From Batillaria attramentaria (Eukaryota; Mollusca; Gastropoda; Batillariidae), in NCBI GenBank assembly GCA_018292915.2, contig JACVVK020000153.1, positions 217,501 through 281,500 of the forward strand: DNA of 64,000 bases, in the 5' to 3' direction. Both the position numbers and the translations under genes were made by a program. The notes under the pieces were generated by a model. The model did not search any database and had not been told where the DNA came from. It was given only the letters and a program-made list of their open reading frames with translations. Positions 25,046-36,809 of the stretch are shown here, in pieces; position 1 is the stretch's first letter; every line of letters starts with the position of its first letter.

Positions 25046-25562
25046 CACACACACACACACTTCCCACACCAGGAATAACTCACTGCTTACCCTCAGAATC
25101 CGACGGCAAATCACCTTCTTAACACTGGCGACAGGAAAACCTCAGCGATCAGGGGCACAGGGTCAGTTCTCACGCCTAGCTCTGTTCTTGCACGTGTTTT
25201 CTCGCCAATTTCGTGTTCTACCACCCACGATAACCAGCCCTAAGGCCCGCAGGACAGATAACACTGTGAACCTGTACTTCCACGGAAAATGAAGGATCTC
25301 CGTGTAAGCCGTGTTTCGGCGCTGATGCATTAGAAGGACAAAAAGAAATTCCCGTGCCAGCGACTGGTACGACTTATCCGAGGCTAAAATTGCAGATTTC
25401 GTTTGACATAACCGAGTTTTGACTTATGCGTTTTTGAGTACTCGTACGACTTATCCGTGGAAAATTTAGTCATACAAAGAGCAAGTGTGGCCGGGAAAAA
25501 CTTTTTCCTTCGACGTATCCGAAGTTCGACTTAAGCGTGTTTGACTTAAGCGTATGGGTCTG
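24183..25562. mobile_element. pogo/Tigger-like non-autonomous DNA transposon
   Basis: A 1.38 kb element whose left end starts CAGTCGAACACGCTTAAGTC. Its right end, read on the other strand, starts CAGACCCATACGCTTAAGTC. Each end is flanked by TA. The ends share the CTTAAGTCGAA and GTATCCGA words in inverted orientation. TA duplication with CAG ends fits the Tc1/mariner-pogo group. No transposase is present, and the interior contains (GT)n/(CA)n. It lies in the 5' UTR intron of gene A and is absent from the same intron of gene B. Confidence 0.6.
24885..25061 (+). repeat. (GT)n-(CT)n-(CA)n compound microsatellite
   Basis: Lies within the pogo-like element. It is self-complementary, with two TGGTCACTGGTG interruptions. 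Confidence 0.9.
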
Positions 25563-25684
25563 TATATGTTGATGTGTATTCGTTTCTCCCACTTGATTCA
25601 TAATATCGCTTCTGCCTACCTTGATTTTCGATGTTTCACAGCCAGCATGTTTTTCATCGCGTTCTTTTTAGATCATCGACAAGC

Positions 25685-26848
25685 ATGGCGACTGCTTCAG
25701 TTCAGCCCAGTGATACAGAGTGTCCTGTTTGTCATGAGAATTTCTCCACCCCTAAAATCCTTCCCTGCGCCCACCTTCTGTGTCGTCACTGTCTGGTGAC
25801 GTGGTTAAACTCTGACGCTGATGCACAGTGCCCCCTGTGTCGTGACGTCATTGCTGACGCGACAGAGAGGGCCGGTAAATCCTGTGACGACATCGCTGAC
25901 TCGCTGCCTACCGACCTGGCCATGGAGGCTAGGGTAGAATGTGCGGCCATTCTCAGCAAGAAACATGTTTGTGGCGGATGTCAGACCTCGCCAGCCACGT
26001 CCATCTGTCTTAACTGTGGCGACATGATGTGTACTGTCTGCACCAAAACGCACAAGAATTTCTCAGCGACAAAACACCATGATGTGGAAGACCTGGCCAC
26101 CATGACTGCAGAACGTCTGGCTGCCAACCGCCGCTTGCCCTGTTCCGTGCACGCCGACAAGACATCGGAACTCTACTGCCCCACCCACGGGGCTGTCATC
26201 TGCCAGCTGTGCGCCACATCCAAGCACCGCGCATGTCCGGAAGTGACGGAGCTGGAGGAGAAAATGCAGGAGGCGCGTGCAGTGCTGGCGGCGCTGGCGG
26301 CAACACTGAAGGCCGGAGAGAGCAAGCTGGAGGGGGCGATCAGGGAGCTGGATCAGTATCTGGTGGACATGGAGAAAGCAACACAGGCTGCCCTGGCCGA
26401 CATTGACCGCAAGTGTGACCGCTTGCAGAGTTGCGTGGAGGCCTTTCGCAAACGTATGAAACAGCTTGCGAAGGGGGCTAACTGTGAGGCCATCAAAATG
26501 GTAGAAGAAACAAAATCGGTTTTCATGAAGCGACGTGGGCGAGTGACGTCACACTGGCGACTGGTGGATCGCGTTGGAGACAGGATGCCCTGTGTGTGTG
26601 GTGTCAGCGACATGACCTCCACGCTCCACACTCGCGTAAAAGGCATTGACCTCAACGTGACCTTGCCTGCCGAATTGAAGGTCCTTGCTGGGAAAACTGT
26701 TGTGATCGACGAGAAGGCGCTGGCCCGTATTGAACGTGAACTGTCCCAACTAGGCCAGCTGAGTGTGACGCCCGCTGTGAAAGTTGCTTCAACGTCATCC
26801 GCCCCAGGAGTGACAGGAGACATGGTCGCTTCACAGGCTGTGGGTCAG
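25685..26848 (+). CDS. Gene A exon: RING, two B-boxes, coiled coil (388 codons)
   Basis: The start codon lies 13 bases after the CTTTTTAG acceptor; the upstream in-frame ATG at 25631 lies in the intron. The RING (residues 13-52) has the C3HC4 set C13, C16, C28, H30, C33, C36, C49, C52. B-box 1 is at about 96-132 and B-box 2 at about 153-184, each with its Cys/His ligands. A heptad-rich helix follows at about 190-265. The exon is taken to end at GGTCAG before GTAACA. The frame stays open for another 61 codons beyond that donor, so an intron-retaining isoform without NHR is possible. Confidence 0.85.
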
Positions 26849-27465
26849 GTAACACAATCGTCTAATAATAGTGATGATTTTACTGATGTAGGAGGCTCAT
26901 CTCACAAACGCCATTTAGTTCTAGGTTTTAGTTTTATGACAAGTCACGAGTCGTCGGCGAACACACACACCCAAATTCCGACATTTCATAGATTCACAAA
27001 ACAATTCTTAGTTGTTTTTGGAATTGTCTAATATTGTACCGCTTGGATACAATCTGATGTATAAAGTGACAGCGTACAGCAGGCTTGCACTGAGCCAACA
27101 GAATTTCTGTCTGTAGTAATGTTGGAATTTTCGTGACTAGTGAAAGGGGATAATGCTACCATCTTTATTCTAACAGATCGTTCTGAGTTGTGTTCTTGGT
27201 ATCTATCGTCACACCACTTGGTTCTGGACAGTGACAGCGTCCGTCATGCTGGCACTGAACCAACAGAAACGTACTCGATGACGCGGCCACCACACTATGC
27301 ACTCCACTAGTGTAACAACAGATGTCGAATTTGAATGTTCGACCGCTCGCGCAAAGTGTAACAAACAGTGTATCGCATTAAGAGTTGTACTAATCAAGAT
27401 AGAGTATTCCGAGCGTACAGGCTGACTCATGATCGAAACTGTTTCAAAACTGACATCAGATGGCT

Positions 27466-27527
<62 letters not shown>

Positions 27528-27666
27528 CCGGAATTAGCCCGTCTAAATAAGTTCAAGGTTGTTGAGTGTTCCTTCTTGTGAAACATACTGCTTCTACGTT
27601 GACTTTTTAACGGCATGCAGCCATCCCATGAGGATTTTGATATTACCAGACGGTCGTGATGTGCAG

Positions 27667-27804
27667 ACGAAAAGCTGGCGATTCCACACGAACCACGGGG
27701 AGAACATCGTGCTGAGTTACAACCAGCAGACGGCGGAGAGAGTCAGGGGGATTGACGCCATCGTGATTTCCAGTGAGGCCATGACGACAAACACACTGTA
27801 TCAG
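27667..27804 (+). CDS. Gene A NHR exon 1
   Basis: It follows GATGTGCAG and ends before GTCAGA. It encodes the start of the NHR domain (WRFHTNHGENIVLS, then AERVRG and AIVISSEAM). It has 46 codons, two fewer than genes C and D at the loop after AERVRG, and stays in frame. Confidence 0.75.
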
Positions 27805-28491
27805 GTCAGATTATCCTGATATCATTGCTGTGTGGACAGTGCTGTATGTCGTGCGACTGTTCCACCAGTACTCGTGATTCAATCCCAACTGAAAGAAAAA
27901 ACTTTGATAAAGTAGCAGTGTTGATGTTCTTTCTGACAAAAAATAAAATAAAAATAAAATGTGTTTCACAGCTGTACTATAGACTGTGAAGCCAGGATAG
28001 GCCATAGATAAGTGACATGTTGCCAGATTCTGATTGACAAGTGAGTGCAGCCAATCACAGTACACCAATACTCCGACAGACAAATCACACGTGTAGGACT
28101 GAGTGTCGGAATATTCGAGGGTTCCCTGCCACAACGTCCTATCTCTCTTCTTTCTATCTGTATTGATGGCAGGGAAACCTCGATGTGCTTAACAAAGCTG
28201 CCGGTGTAATGGCGAAACACAGTAAATCCATGACGTCATGTTGTAGGGAGAAAAGATCATTACGTCAATGTGTTTCATCTTGAAATCACCCTTTTTTTCC
28301 ATTAAATGACGTCATAAACGTACCGTCAGTGTTGTGCCATTGCACGGCAGAAAGAAATCAGATGGATTGCCATGGAGAATCAGAGGGGCGTGGCTACGGG
28401 GCTTGCAGGCTACATGTTCATTATATCAGAGACAATTAGCTTTAGGATTCTGTCGGCGCATATTCAAGTGATGTGTGTTGTATCTCTGTAG

Positions 28492-28644
28492 GTACGAGTG
28501 GATGTAGTGAAAGGAGACTCGGGTTCCCTGTTGTGTGGTGTGACTGTCGGAGACCCGGCAACCCTCACCCTGCCCTCGTATGCTGTAGGATGGGAACAGG
28601 CCGTAACGATTGGATGGAGCTTTGTTCGGCGTTACGGTGTGGAA
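28492..28644 (+). CDS. Gene A NHR exon 2
   Basis: It lies between CTCTGTAG and GTAAGG. It encodes the central NHR strand region (VRVDVVKGDSGSLLCGVT, then GDPATLTLP). It has 51 codons with phase 0 at both ends. Confidence 0.8.
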
Positions 28645-29180
28645 GTAAGGGGCGTGTGGTATTAGTATAACCACTATAATGCCGTCTTTACTGGTAACTG
28701 GGGGAATCACACGTTCTGTGTGACTGACAGGTGAAGTAAGGGGCAAGTGGAATTAGTATCATTACTAGAATATTGTCTTTACTGGTAACTGGGGAATTAC
28801 ATGTTGACTAAGTTCTGCTGATAGTTCTGTGTGACTGACAGGTGAAGTAAGGGGCATGTGGAATTAGTATCATTACTAGAATATTGTCTTTACTGGTAAC
28901 TGGGGAATTACATGTTGACTAAGTTCTGCTGATGAGTTCTGTGTGACTGACAGGTGAAGTAAGGGGCATGTGAAATAAGTATCATTACTAGAATATTGTC
29001 TCTACTGGTAACTGGGGAATTACATGTTGACTAAGTTCTGCTGATGAGTTCTGTGTGACGGACAGGTAACGTAAGCGACGTGTGGTATTAGTATAATCAC
29101 TATAATGCCATCTTTACTGGTAACGCGGGAATCTTATGCTGACTAAGTTCTGCTGATAGTTCTGTGTGACTGACAGGTGA
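28645..29180 (+). repeat. Donor-containing tandem repeat after gene A NHR exon 2
   Basis: Five units of about 85-113 bp. Each begins with a GTAAGG-like sequence followed by the ATTAGTAT..TCTTTACTGGTAACT block and ends TGTGACTGACAG. The first unit starts at the real 5' splice site. Genes B, C and D have about three units each. Confidence 0.75.
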
Positions 29181-29470
29181 AGGCCTGGATTAATTGATTT
29201 GTACCGGTCTACGTGACATTGCAACGTTTGATTAGAAAATAAAATCGAGCGGTCTGTATTCAGCTTTTTCCTTTCCGATGTTGAATGTCTAACATGTGAA
29301 GCCGGAATGGCGTTGCGCTTCTTACAAGTATTTATTATAAATTATATCAACACAATCAAACGTTCACCGATTATAAGATGATCACAGTATTTTACGTTTA
29401 TGTTGTTCTGATGTTGTTGATATCATCGTCTATCATGTACTGATGCACAACACATTATATTTTGACCCAG

Positions 29471-29649
29471 ACGCACAGTACCGTAGGAAAGTCACTAGAC
29501 GGTCTGTGTGAGGGAAGCCATGTCGGGTGCTAGTGGACACCGCCAACAGTCTCCACCTGTATGTGGACGGACAGCACCAGGGAGTGGCCGTCAGGAACAT
29601 ACGTCACCCGTGTCACACTTTTTTCAATGTCTGTTACGAAATCACAAAG
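29471..29649 (+). pseudogene. Gene A NHR exon 3, frameshifted
   Basis: It is 179 bases long, against 180 in genes B and C. One G is missing after CATGTC, so the frame reaches TAG at 29531-29533. After the lesion the other frame continues as VLVDTANSLHLYVDGQHQGV, close to the paralogues. Confidence 0.85.
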
Positions 29650-29696
29650 GTATACACTAATCTTCTTACTGATTTCTGAGTTATATACAGAAAGTG

Positions 29697-29762
<66 letters not shown>

Positions 29763-29820
29763 CAACAACAACAAAACAACCACATTCCTTACAAACATAT
29801 ATACGTGTAGCTTAATTCTG

Positions 29821-29998
29821 CCGGGGAGCCGGGATAGCCGAATGGTAGATCGTTGGACTCTCAATGCTCAGATAAGTCGTGAGTTTGAAATCCCGGCTGG
29901 GGCCGATATTTCTCCTGGCCTTTTCCTCGCCGCCCCGTCTGTTATATCTCCCTTCCATGGTTGAAAAGGACGTTAAAGTCCCAAACACCCACCCACGT
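29821..29998 (+). mobile_element. SINE family A in the last gene A intron
   Basis: Full-length. The same insertion is in genes B and C at the same place, so it predates their duplication. Confidence 0.85.
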
Positions 29999-30160
29999 CT
30001 CTCTCTCTCTCTCTCTCTCTCTCTGCCGAAGGAGGCGTTTCCCATCAGTCAGAGCCCTTTTCACTTGTTCATGTTTTGTGTAGGTGTGGGCAAATTGTTT
30101 CCGGACAAACAACAGACACGTGTATGTATTTGTTTTTCTTTCTGTTTTCTGTCTGTCCAT

Positions 30161-30205
30161 ATCTCCACCCTTCCTCTTACAACCAGGACCTCCTGTGATG
30201 ACTGA
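30161..30205 (+). pseudogene. Gene A terminal exon with lost acceptor
   Basis: It is homologous to the last exons of B and C (ISTLPLTT then stop), but the preceding dinucleotide is AT instead of AG (CTGTCCAT against CTGTCCAG). Confidence 0.65.
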
Positions 30206-30446
30206 AGAAGAGCACCTGGAGCCACGATGGCTGAGTGGATCCTTCCAGTTGTCAACTCGCAACGAGATATTGTCCAAGTAACGGGGAGGACAACTCGTCC
30301 GTAATTGTAAGCCAGCTTCTGAACTGCACACAAGAGCTAGCAGCCGACAGAGGAATGAGGGGGTAGGTGGTCGCTGCTAGCATTGCCAGAAAGTGTAATA
30401 TCGAAGTTGTTTCATTTTATTCTATACACGAGTTTGGGCTGCTGGA

Positions 30447-30505
<59 letters not shown>

Positions 30506-30895
30506 TGAATTTTAAAGCATTTCTTGGGTGTCATGCGCAGCGCTGTGTTTCATAGGAATATATACCATAGTCTTTGGAATCCGTCTCTATACTGTGTAGC
30601 CAAAAACGTTTTCACCCTGGATAATATGTTAGTGGAGATTGCACTACGACATTTACCCCCAAACAGTTGCTGTCTTTTTATCATGATGCGTACGCGTAGT
30701 GCCGAAATTCTTTACTTCCACGAAAAAAAAAACCCTCCGCCCCCCCCCCCCCCCCTCCCGAATCTGCACATGAATTTTACTTGAGTTTGGTAGGGATAAA
30801 ATTCCTGCCCACCGAGATTCGAACCAAGCAGTTCAGGGATCCGAAGTCGGATGCTTTTAACCACTCAAGCCAATCCCCTGTCTCATTTTCCGTAA
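30206..30895. other. Downstream region of gene A
   Basis: Holds the conserved post-stop sequence shared with genes B and C (GAGCCACGATGGCT, ACACAAGAGCTAGCAGCC), a (GT)n tract and a C-run at 30731. The stop-distal conservation is consistent with a 3' UTR. Confidence 0.4.
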
Positions 30896-31095
30896 TTAAT
30901 CAAATCGGCGCATCGCTGTTGTATGTCACATTATCATGATCATTATTACGCCGAGTGTGTAATACCGACCAGACGGTGTGTTAAGCCTTATATGATCATT
31001 TGTCTCTTATGTGGGTTTCTGCTCACCATGTTGTGTTGTGCACGTTGTATTGTTTCAATAAAAGAATATTTGTCCATACGCTTAGTTCTGGACAA

Positions 31096-31167
<72 letters not shown>

Positions 31168-31359
31168 CCGTTTAGCTCTCCGGCAACTAGCCTTTCGATG
31201 TAAATAGCACGGCAATATGGCGAGAGTTGACCGGACTGAAGGGCGGGATACAATCGCTCCACTCAGTGAAGAGCTGCAGTACATTTGCTCCCCCTGCATA
31301 ATAACTCTGTATACATTTGCACCCCCCGTAGCGGGCGAACTATACCAGCTGAGCAGAAC

Positions 31360-32150
31360 AGCAACATAATTATGCCGCAGAAGGCTTTGTTTACCTAACG
31401 GAAGCCAGACACAGCACAGAAACCTAGCATCGCGCTCTAAATGACGAAATTCGTCAATTGTTACAATGACGCAGAAAATTCACGAGTACGTCATGAATAG
31501 CACATTCCGTACCGCGCATGAGTATTCCACGTTTTTGACTGTTTTCAGTTTGGGCTATGTACGCGAAAATCAGGCAAGATTAACGGTTCTTTGACGGCTC
31601 GTATTGCAGCAAACACGAGTATAATCACAGTGCAACACTCCCACTAAGCCAAAATCAAATCCATGCAGAAATAAATAAATCAATTTTTTTTTTTTTTTTT
31701 TTTTTTTTGTGAGGCCACTGGTGCACAAGCCCAAACTTACTTGGTAGGAATAGAGTTAAACAAAACTGCAAAACACTACTACGACAAAATGAGACAAAAC
31801 TCATCACAGTTACATTTAATATGTCATTGTCTTTGGGGAGAATAATTGTTCTTACAGTTTGTCGAAGTAATTTGTGTCATCCAGTGATTTATCAGCTCTG
31901 CGAGGAGCTCTGTGTGGAGGGTGCTTCTGAAAACCCAACTGGGAAAAAATCGCTTTCATTCATTCAACGAACACTGAGTGTTTGTACGTCCTGTTATAAT
32001 CATGTATGATATTTCTCAATGCACTTAGTGACTACTCATTTTGTTAGTCGTGAAAGACGTGGAATCGTTATTTGTTTATCACTAGTGTATGTATGGCCAA
32101 TCATTGTGGTCATGTGCTTTCACATTGTGGTGTGTGATATTCTTGTTTGG
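31360..32150 (+). repeat. Duplicated intergenic block, copy 2
   Basis: Counterpart of 19311-20340. Each is followed by a family C SINE, so block and SINE were duplicated together. Confidence 0.8.
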
Positions 32151-32151
32151 G

Positions 32152-32535
32152 GAGCGGGCGGTGGTCTAGTGGTTAAGATTTCGTCACCAATGCGAGAGGC
32201 CGGGGTTCGAGTCCCACTCGGGGCAAAGAATTTTGCTTTCTCGTATGTGGCACCGTTCATTCGGGCCTACCTTCGGGGGTCTTCTCCGGGTTACTCCGGC
32301 TTCCTCCTTCTCTGCTTTGGAAACGTTCAGCCCACAAATTAAAAATAAATGCAATTCTAAAATTCCGAAACTTAAATTGCTGAGCTGACCCTTCGCACCA
32401 CGTGATTGTAATGTGTTCATGCCCAGTGTGTGACAAAATACGTATGGTTTCACGTGAGCGTGCGTGTTGGGTTTCAGTTCGCTGCGCTTTTAGTCGATAC
32501 AAGAAACTGGGTCAAGCGCTTGTTCAATACGTTTT
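32152..32535 (+). mobile_element. tRNA-derived SINE (family C), uninterrupted
   Basis: Same head, body and tail as 20394-21590 without the insertion. It contains the internal promoter-like GGTTCGAGTCCCACTC. Confidence 0.8.
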
Positions 32536-32802
32536 GTGGAACGATTGTCATGCAGCCGTCGTGTGTAAAATGTCACGTTGAGAACGTTTTTTTTTCACGT
32601 TGATAAATGATGATTCCCTAATGAGTCCCCAAATCAAACTTGACGCATCTCCACTGTCACATGACCATAATCATTATGACGCTGAGTGATATTGACGTAA
32701 TATTGACCATACGGCTTGGCTAGCCTTACATGGCCATTCACCTCTTACGTGGGTGTCTGCTCACCATGTTGTTTTGTACACGTTGTATTGTTTCAATAAA
32801 AA

Positions 32803-34159
32803 CAAGGAGGAACGGCCCCGTCCTACAAAGTTGTTTCTCCAAACTTCATTTTATTTTGTCTGTTTTGTTGTTATTGTTGCCGGTTCTCCCCTCTCCAAGT
32901 TCTACCAATGACACTAGATCCTCTACGACCTCGACCGATTAGCCACGTGACTGGGGGGTGGGGGCCGGGTGGGGGAAGAAGGGAGAGAGAGAGAGAGAGA
33001 GAGGCACAGAGAAAGGGTGGGTGGGTGGGTGTTTAGGAGTTTAACGTCCTTTTCCCCCATATAAGGGTGATATCAAAGGACGGGGCAAACGAGAAAAAGG
33101 CCAGCACAAATATTTGGCCCCAGCGGCCGGGATTCGAACTCTCGGCCCAAGCATTGAAAGTCCAACGCTCTACATTCGGCCACCCTGGCTCCCCAGAGAG
33201 AGAGAGAGAGAGAGGTCAGTTCCGTGAACTAAACATTTGACGTCAGCCTCAGGCAGGTCGTCATACAGAGAGAGAGAGATGACGTCAATTCCGTGAAGTA
33301 AACCTTTGACGTCAGCCTCTCGCAATGAGATCGTCTGAGGATGCTTGTTCATGTCTTGTGATTTCCCTGTTGGCTTTGTGACTTCTCCGACTGAATTATT
33401 TTTCACATGAAATCTGGAAGATCTAGAGGGCTGATGAAATGTCGGAAGCAGTGACGATACTTGCAGATTTTGTCTGTGAACCAACATTTGACGTCAGCCT
33501 CACGCTGCTCGTCTGACAGATGATACTTCTACATATCTTGTGATTTCCTTGTTGCTTTTGTGACTTCCGTGACTGAATTAATTTTGACATAAAATCGGGA
33601 AGATCTAGAGAGCTGATGAAACGTGGACTTAAGTGCCTTGGATTGTACTTACGAAATTGCAAAATTGGAACTTTTGTGACCGGCGCTTCTCGCAGAAACG
33701 TGAAAAATGTGTTTATCTAAAAGCTCTGCTATTCTTAATACTAAAGCTATAATAGTGCAGTAGTTCATGTCATATGTGCAGTTGTCACAAGTGACTAAAT
33801 ACCGGAATGATGAGTAATTTGAAGGAGTTTTTCATATATATTTGGCCTTATATGGAAACCACCCCTACCTCGGAAATATTTTTCTTACACAAAACCTGTC
33901 AGAGCTACAGAGCTGTGCTACGAAAACAGGCAGTATAACTGGATGATCTTCCCAATTTCAGAAAATGAAGCCATTTGAACATTTTTTACGAAAAAATTCG
34001 TAACATGACCGATTTTTTAAAATCGGCGCTAACTCTTCTGAAAATGCAGTAGGCTAAAATCGTGAAAGGTAGGTCCTGGAGAAGGTGAATTCCCATTTTA
34101 TCTCAAAGTAAAAAGGCCTCCAACGAGGTGGTTTAGGAGATAGCCATCAATACATCCGT

Positions 34160-34225
<66 letters not shown>

Positions 34226-34439
34226 ACACACGTCTCACAACTCCCGCCAGAAAGAACGCAGCAGCATAGTGTGCACGTAAGGTGTCTATGACGCAGATTT
34301 CGTTACGTCACTGTGTGCGTGAAAGTAAGTATTGTGTGGAGAAACGTCACAGTCTTGTTTTGTATCACTGAAACTTGCTGCTGCGCGTAGCAAAATCTGC
34401 CCCGTCTCATAAAGTTGTTTCTCTATAGAGAAACAACTT
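32803..34439. mobile_element. Hairpin-ended non-autonomous mobile element, copy 2
   Basis: Inverted relative to copy 1, with the same ends: CAAGGAG at the left and the 28-base palindrome at 34412-34439. It sits in a repeat whose empty form is at about 22880-22910 (TTGTTTCAATAAAA followed by the ATATTTGTC block). It lacks the LINE piece of copy 1 but keeps the SINE. Confidence 0.75.
33020..33197 (-). mobile_element. SINE family A
   Basis: Inside hairpin-ended element copy 2, orthologous to the copy at 4893. Confidence 0.8.
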
Positions 34440-34465
34440 AAAAACAATATTTGTCTCTCCGTATG

Positions 34466-34466
<1 letters not shown>

Positions 34467-34536
<70 letters not shown>

Positions 34537-34556
34537 ATCTGTGCTTTGCTCTGTGT

Positions 34557-34592
<36 letters not shown>

Positions 34593-34608
34593 CTCGATCT
34601 GTGCTATG

Positions 34609-34683
<75 letters not shown>

Positions 34684-34711
34684 ACTGACTGACTGACTGA
34701 CTGACTGACTG
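34467..34711 (+). repeat. (GT)n with repeated GATCTGTGCT interruptions, then (GACT)n
   Basis: Two near-identical interruptions (GATCTGTGCTTTGCTCTG and GATCTGTGCTATGCTCTG) show higher-order duplication within the microsatellite. Confidence 0.9.
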
Positions 34712-35589
34712 AAACGTTTATTTCAGGCATAAAGACTTGTAGGCATGGTCTGCCTATCTTACAAGCTGTCCTGCTAATCTACGAACACTAAAAAAATAAA
34801 GGCTAACATTACAAAAAAAAAGTATACCAGGCACAAAGGGAGTAATCTAATAAGAAAGTAGAAAAACAAAAAAAAAAAAAAAAACATGCAAAGATACAAA
34901 GAAGCGCAGGAAATTCAAAGGAAACACATCGGAAAATAGGTGAAGAAGTAGATTGCATGGTGTTTGAAATTGTAGTATACAAAATAACTTGTAAAAAGGT
35001 AACATGATGTATAGTGCCATCTGATAACGAGTAATTTAGCACGGTTCAGATATTGTTCGTGGACCTATGACTGACGTAAGTATCTGAGAAGTTGAGTTTT
35101 AAATGAATGAAGCTTCGGGGTACATTTTAAGTATGCTGGCAACTGGTTCCATGAAAGTGACCCAGAGAATGAGAGGCTTGTTTTAAAAATGTCCAATCTA
35201 GGTAATGGTAATTGGAACAGGCCATTTCTTGCGTTGTGTCGCTGACTTGGTTGAAAGAACGTGGTAAGATATGGAGGAGCCTTACAGTGGACTATCTTGT
35301 GCATGAAAACACACCGGTTGAACTCAAGATGCTTGGTAAGGGGGAGAAGTTCGAGCGCTCTAAGTTTTTCTTCTGTGGGTAAGGGCCCAGGATGTAAAAG
35401 CTTTATACCACGTTTATAGAGAGAATTGATCTTTTTCAAGTGAATATCACCACATTTGTCCCAGAGGTTGGAGGCGTAATCTATATGACTTTTTATATGT
35501 GCGTGAAAGAAAACTTTGCAACTGTCGTGGCTAACTATGCGGTTAAGTTTACTTAAGAGAAAAAGATTTTTAGACAGGGTTTTACTGAG
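34709..35589 (-). mobile_element. Non-LTR retrotransposon 3' fragment
   Basis: Contains a - strand reading frame (35589-35065) for the C-terminal part of a LINE polyprotein: HIDYASNLWDKCG, then TSLSFSGSLSWNQLPAYLK. The 3' UTR continues to a CCTGAAATAAACG polyadenylation-like end and a (TCAG)n tail at 34682-34711. It lies between (GA)n and (GT)n tracts. Confidence 0.7.
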
Positions 35590-35613
35590 AGAGAGAGAGA
35601 GAGAGAGAGAGAT

Positions 35614-35655
<42 letters not shown>

Positions 35656-35999
35656 GGCGAGTTTCCGCCGTTAACTAAATCTTTTAAAAAACATCGCCCC
35701 CGCTGAAACTCACCCCTCCTTGTGATAGAGACAGTCCTCCAGATATGACTCGAAATACTTCAAACTACAGTTAGATATCATCACTGTTACGCTAGTTGCA
35801 CGCGCCTCCATTATGTCTATTCAGAGGCGTTCAGTTATAGCGTCTAGAAACTATTTATTATGAGATCGCGGCTGAGGCAAAATATTTGTGCTGGCCATTT
35901 TCTCCTTGCCCCGTCTCTGATATCACTCGTACGTGGGTGTAAGTGTGTCAGGCCGTTACACCGGCCTTGACGGAGAGATCACGTGACCATGCATGTTGC

Positions 36000-36185
36000 G
36001 TGACAGCAGGTAAACACCGTCAGCGCTCGACCCGACAGTGACACAGTGACAACAGTAGCAGGACCTTGGCCTGATTCACTCACCAGTCGTGTTTTAGTGT
36101 AACGATCGACAGCGACAACAACTAGACTACACTTTGCCTGGTCAGTAACTAATCTCTCCGAGGTACAACAGCTGTCCTAGGAAGG
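36000..36185 (+). other. Gene B putative 5' UTR exon
   Basis: Closely similar to the gene A leader, ending TAGGAAGG before a GTAAGTATAG donor, which is stronger than that of gene A. The 5' end is not defined. Confidence 0.45.
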
Positions 36186-36809
36186 GTAAGTATAGTGACT
36201 TGACAGTTATCAGTACAGAATATTTCCTTCCCACTACATGTTGGCGGTCGATTTTCGGTTTCGATTTTGTGTCGCACTTCACGCTAGTCGCTACTTGTAC
36301 ACAGTCACGCGATTCCTAGACTTACTATGAAGTCAGTCTGAAGTCAGAACTGTTTAAATATAGAGCATCTTAGTCCACGCGCCTCAATACAACACGAACT
36401 TACTGAGAGTGAATAGTGGAGTGGAGGTACAGAGGTGACAGTTCACTTCCGCATTCCTGCCAGTCTAGGGAGGGGACATCACCGCAGTCTTTGTTACTTC
36501 GTGTCAACCCGTTTTACGACCCTTGAGATCGATTTGAGATTGAGAGAGAGATGATATCACAAGTTGGGCCGTCGTCTACACCACTCGCCAGTGGAAATAT
36601 ACGAGTGCTTTAGCAAGGAACACTGGAAGTGGCGGGCACCACTGCATAGCTTATGAGTTCACAATAATAAAATTGAATGACGTCATCGGTGAAGGTCGTG
36701 TGTATTCGTTTCTCCCACTTGATTCATAATATCACTTCTGCCTACCTTGATTTTCGATGTTTCATAGCCGGCATATTTTCACCGCGTTCTTTTTAGATCA
36801 TCGACAAGC

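Larger units (their letters stand above)
25685..30205 (+). pseudogene. Gene A: RING/B-box/coiled-coil/NHR protein, C-terminus degraded
   Basis: First member of a four-gene array of putative E3 ubiquitin ligases. Exons by sequence and by comparison with the paralogues: 25685-26848 (RING, B-boxes, coiled coil), 27667-27804, 28492-28644 and 29471-29649 (NHR), and 30161-30205 (end of NHR and stop). All junctions are phase 0. Two lesions are visible. One G is missing near 29525-29527 relative to genes B and C, giving TAG at 29531. The acceptor before the last exon reads CCAT where B and C have CCAG. If transcribed, it would give about 505 residues with an incomplete NHR domain. The RING, B-box and coiled-coil part is undamaged, so partial function remains possible. 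A base-calling error could explain one lesion but is unlikely to explain both. Confidence 0.7.

Noticed and set aside
25631..25684. Upstream methionine giving a longer gene A protein
   Set aside because: It lies before the CTTTTTAG acceptor, and the added residues are not shared by genes C and D.
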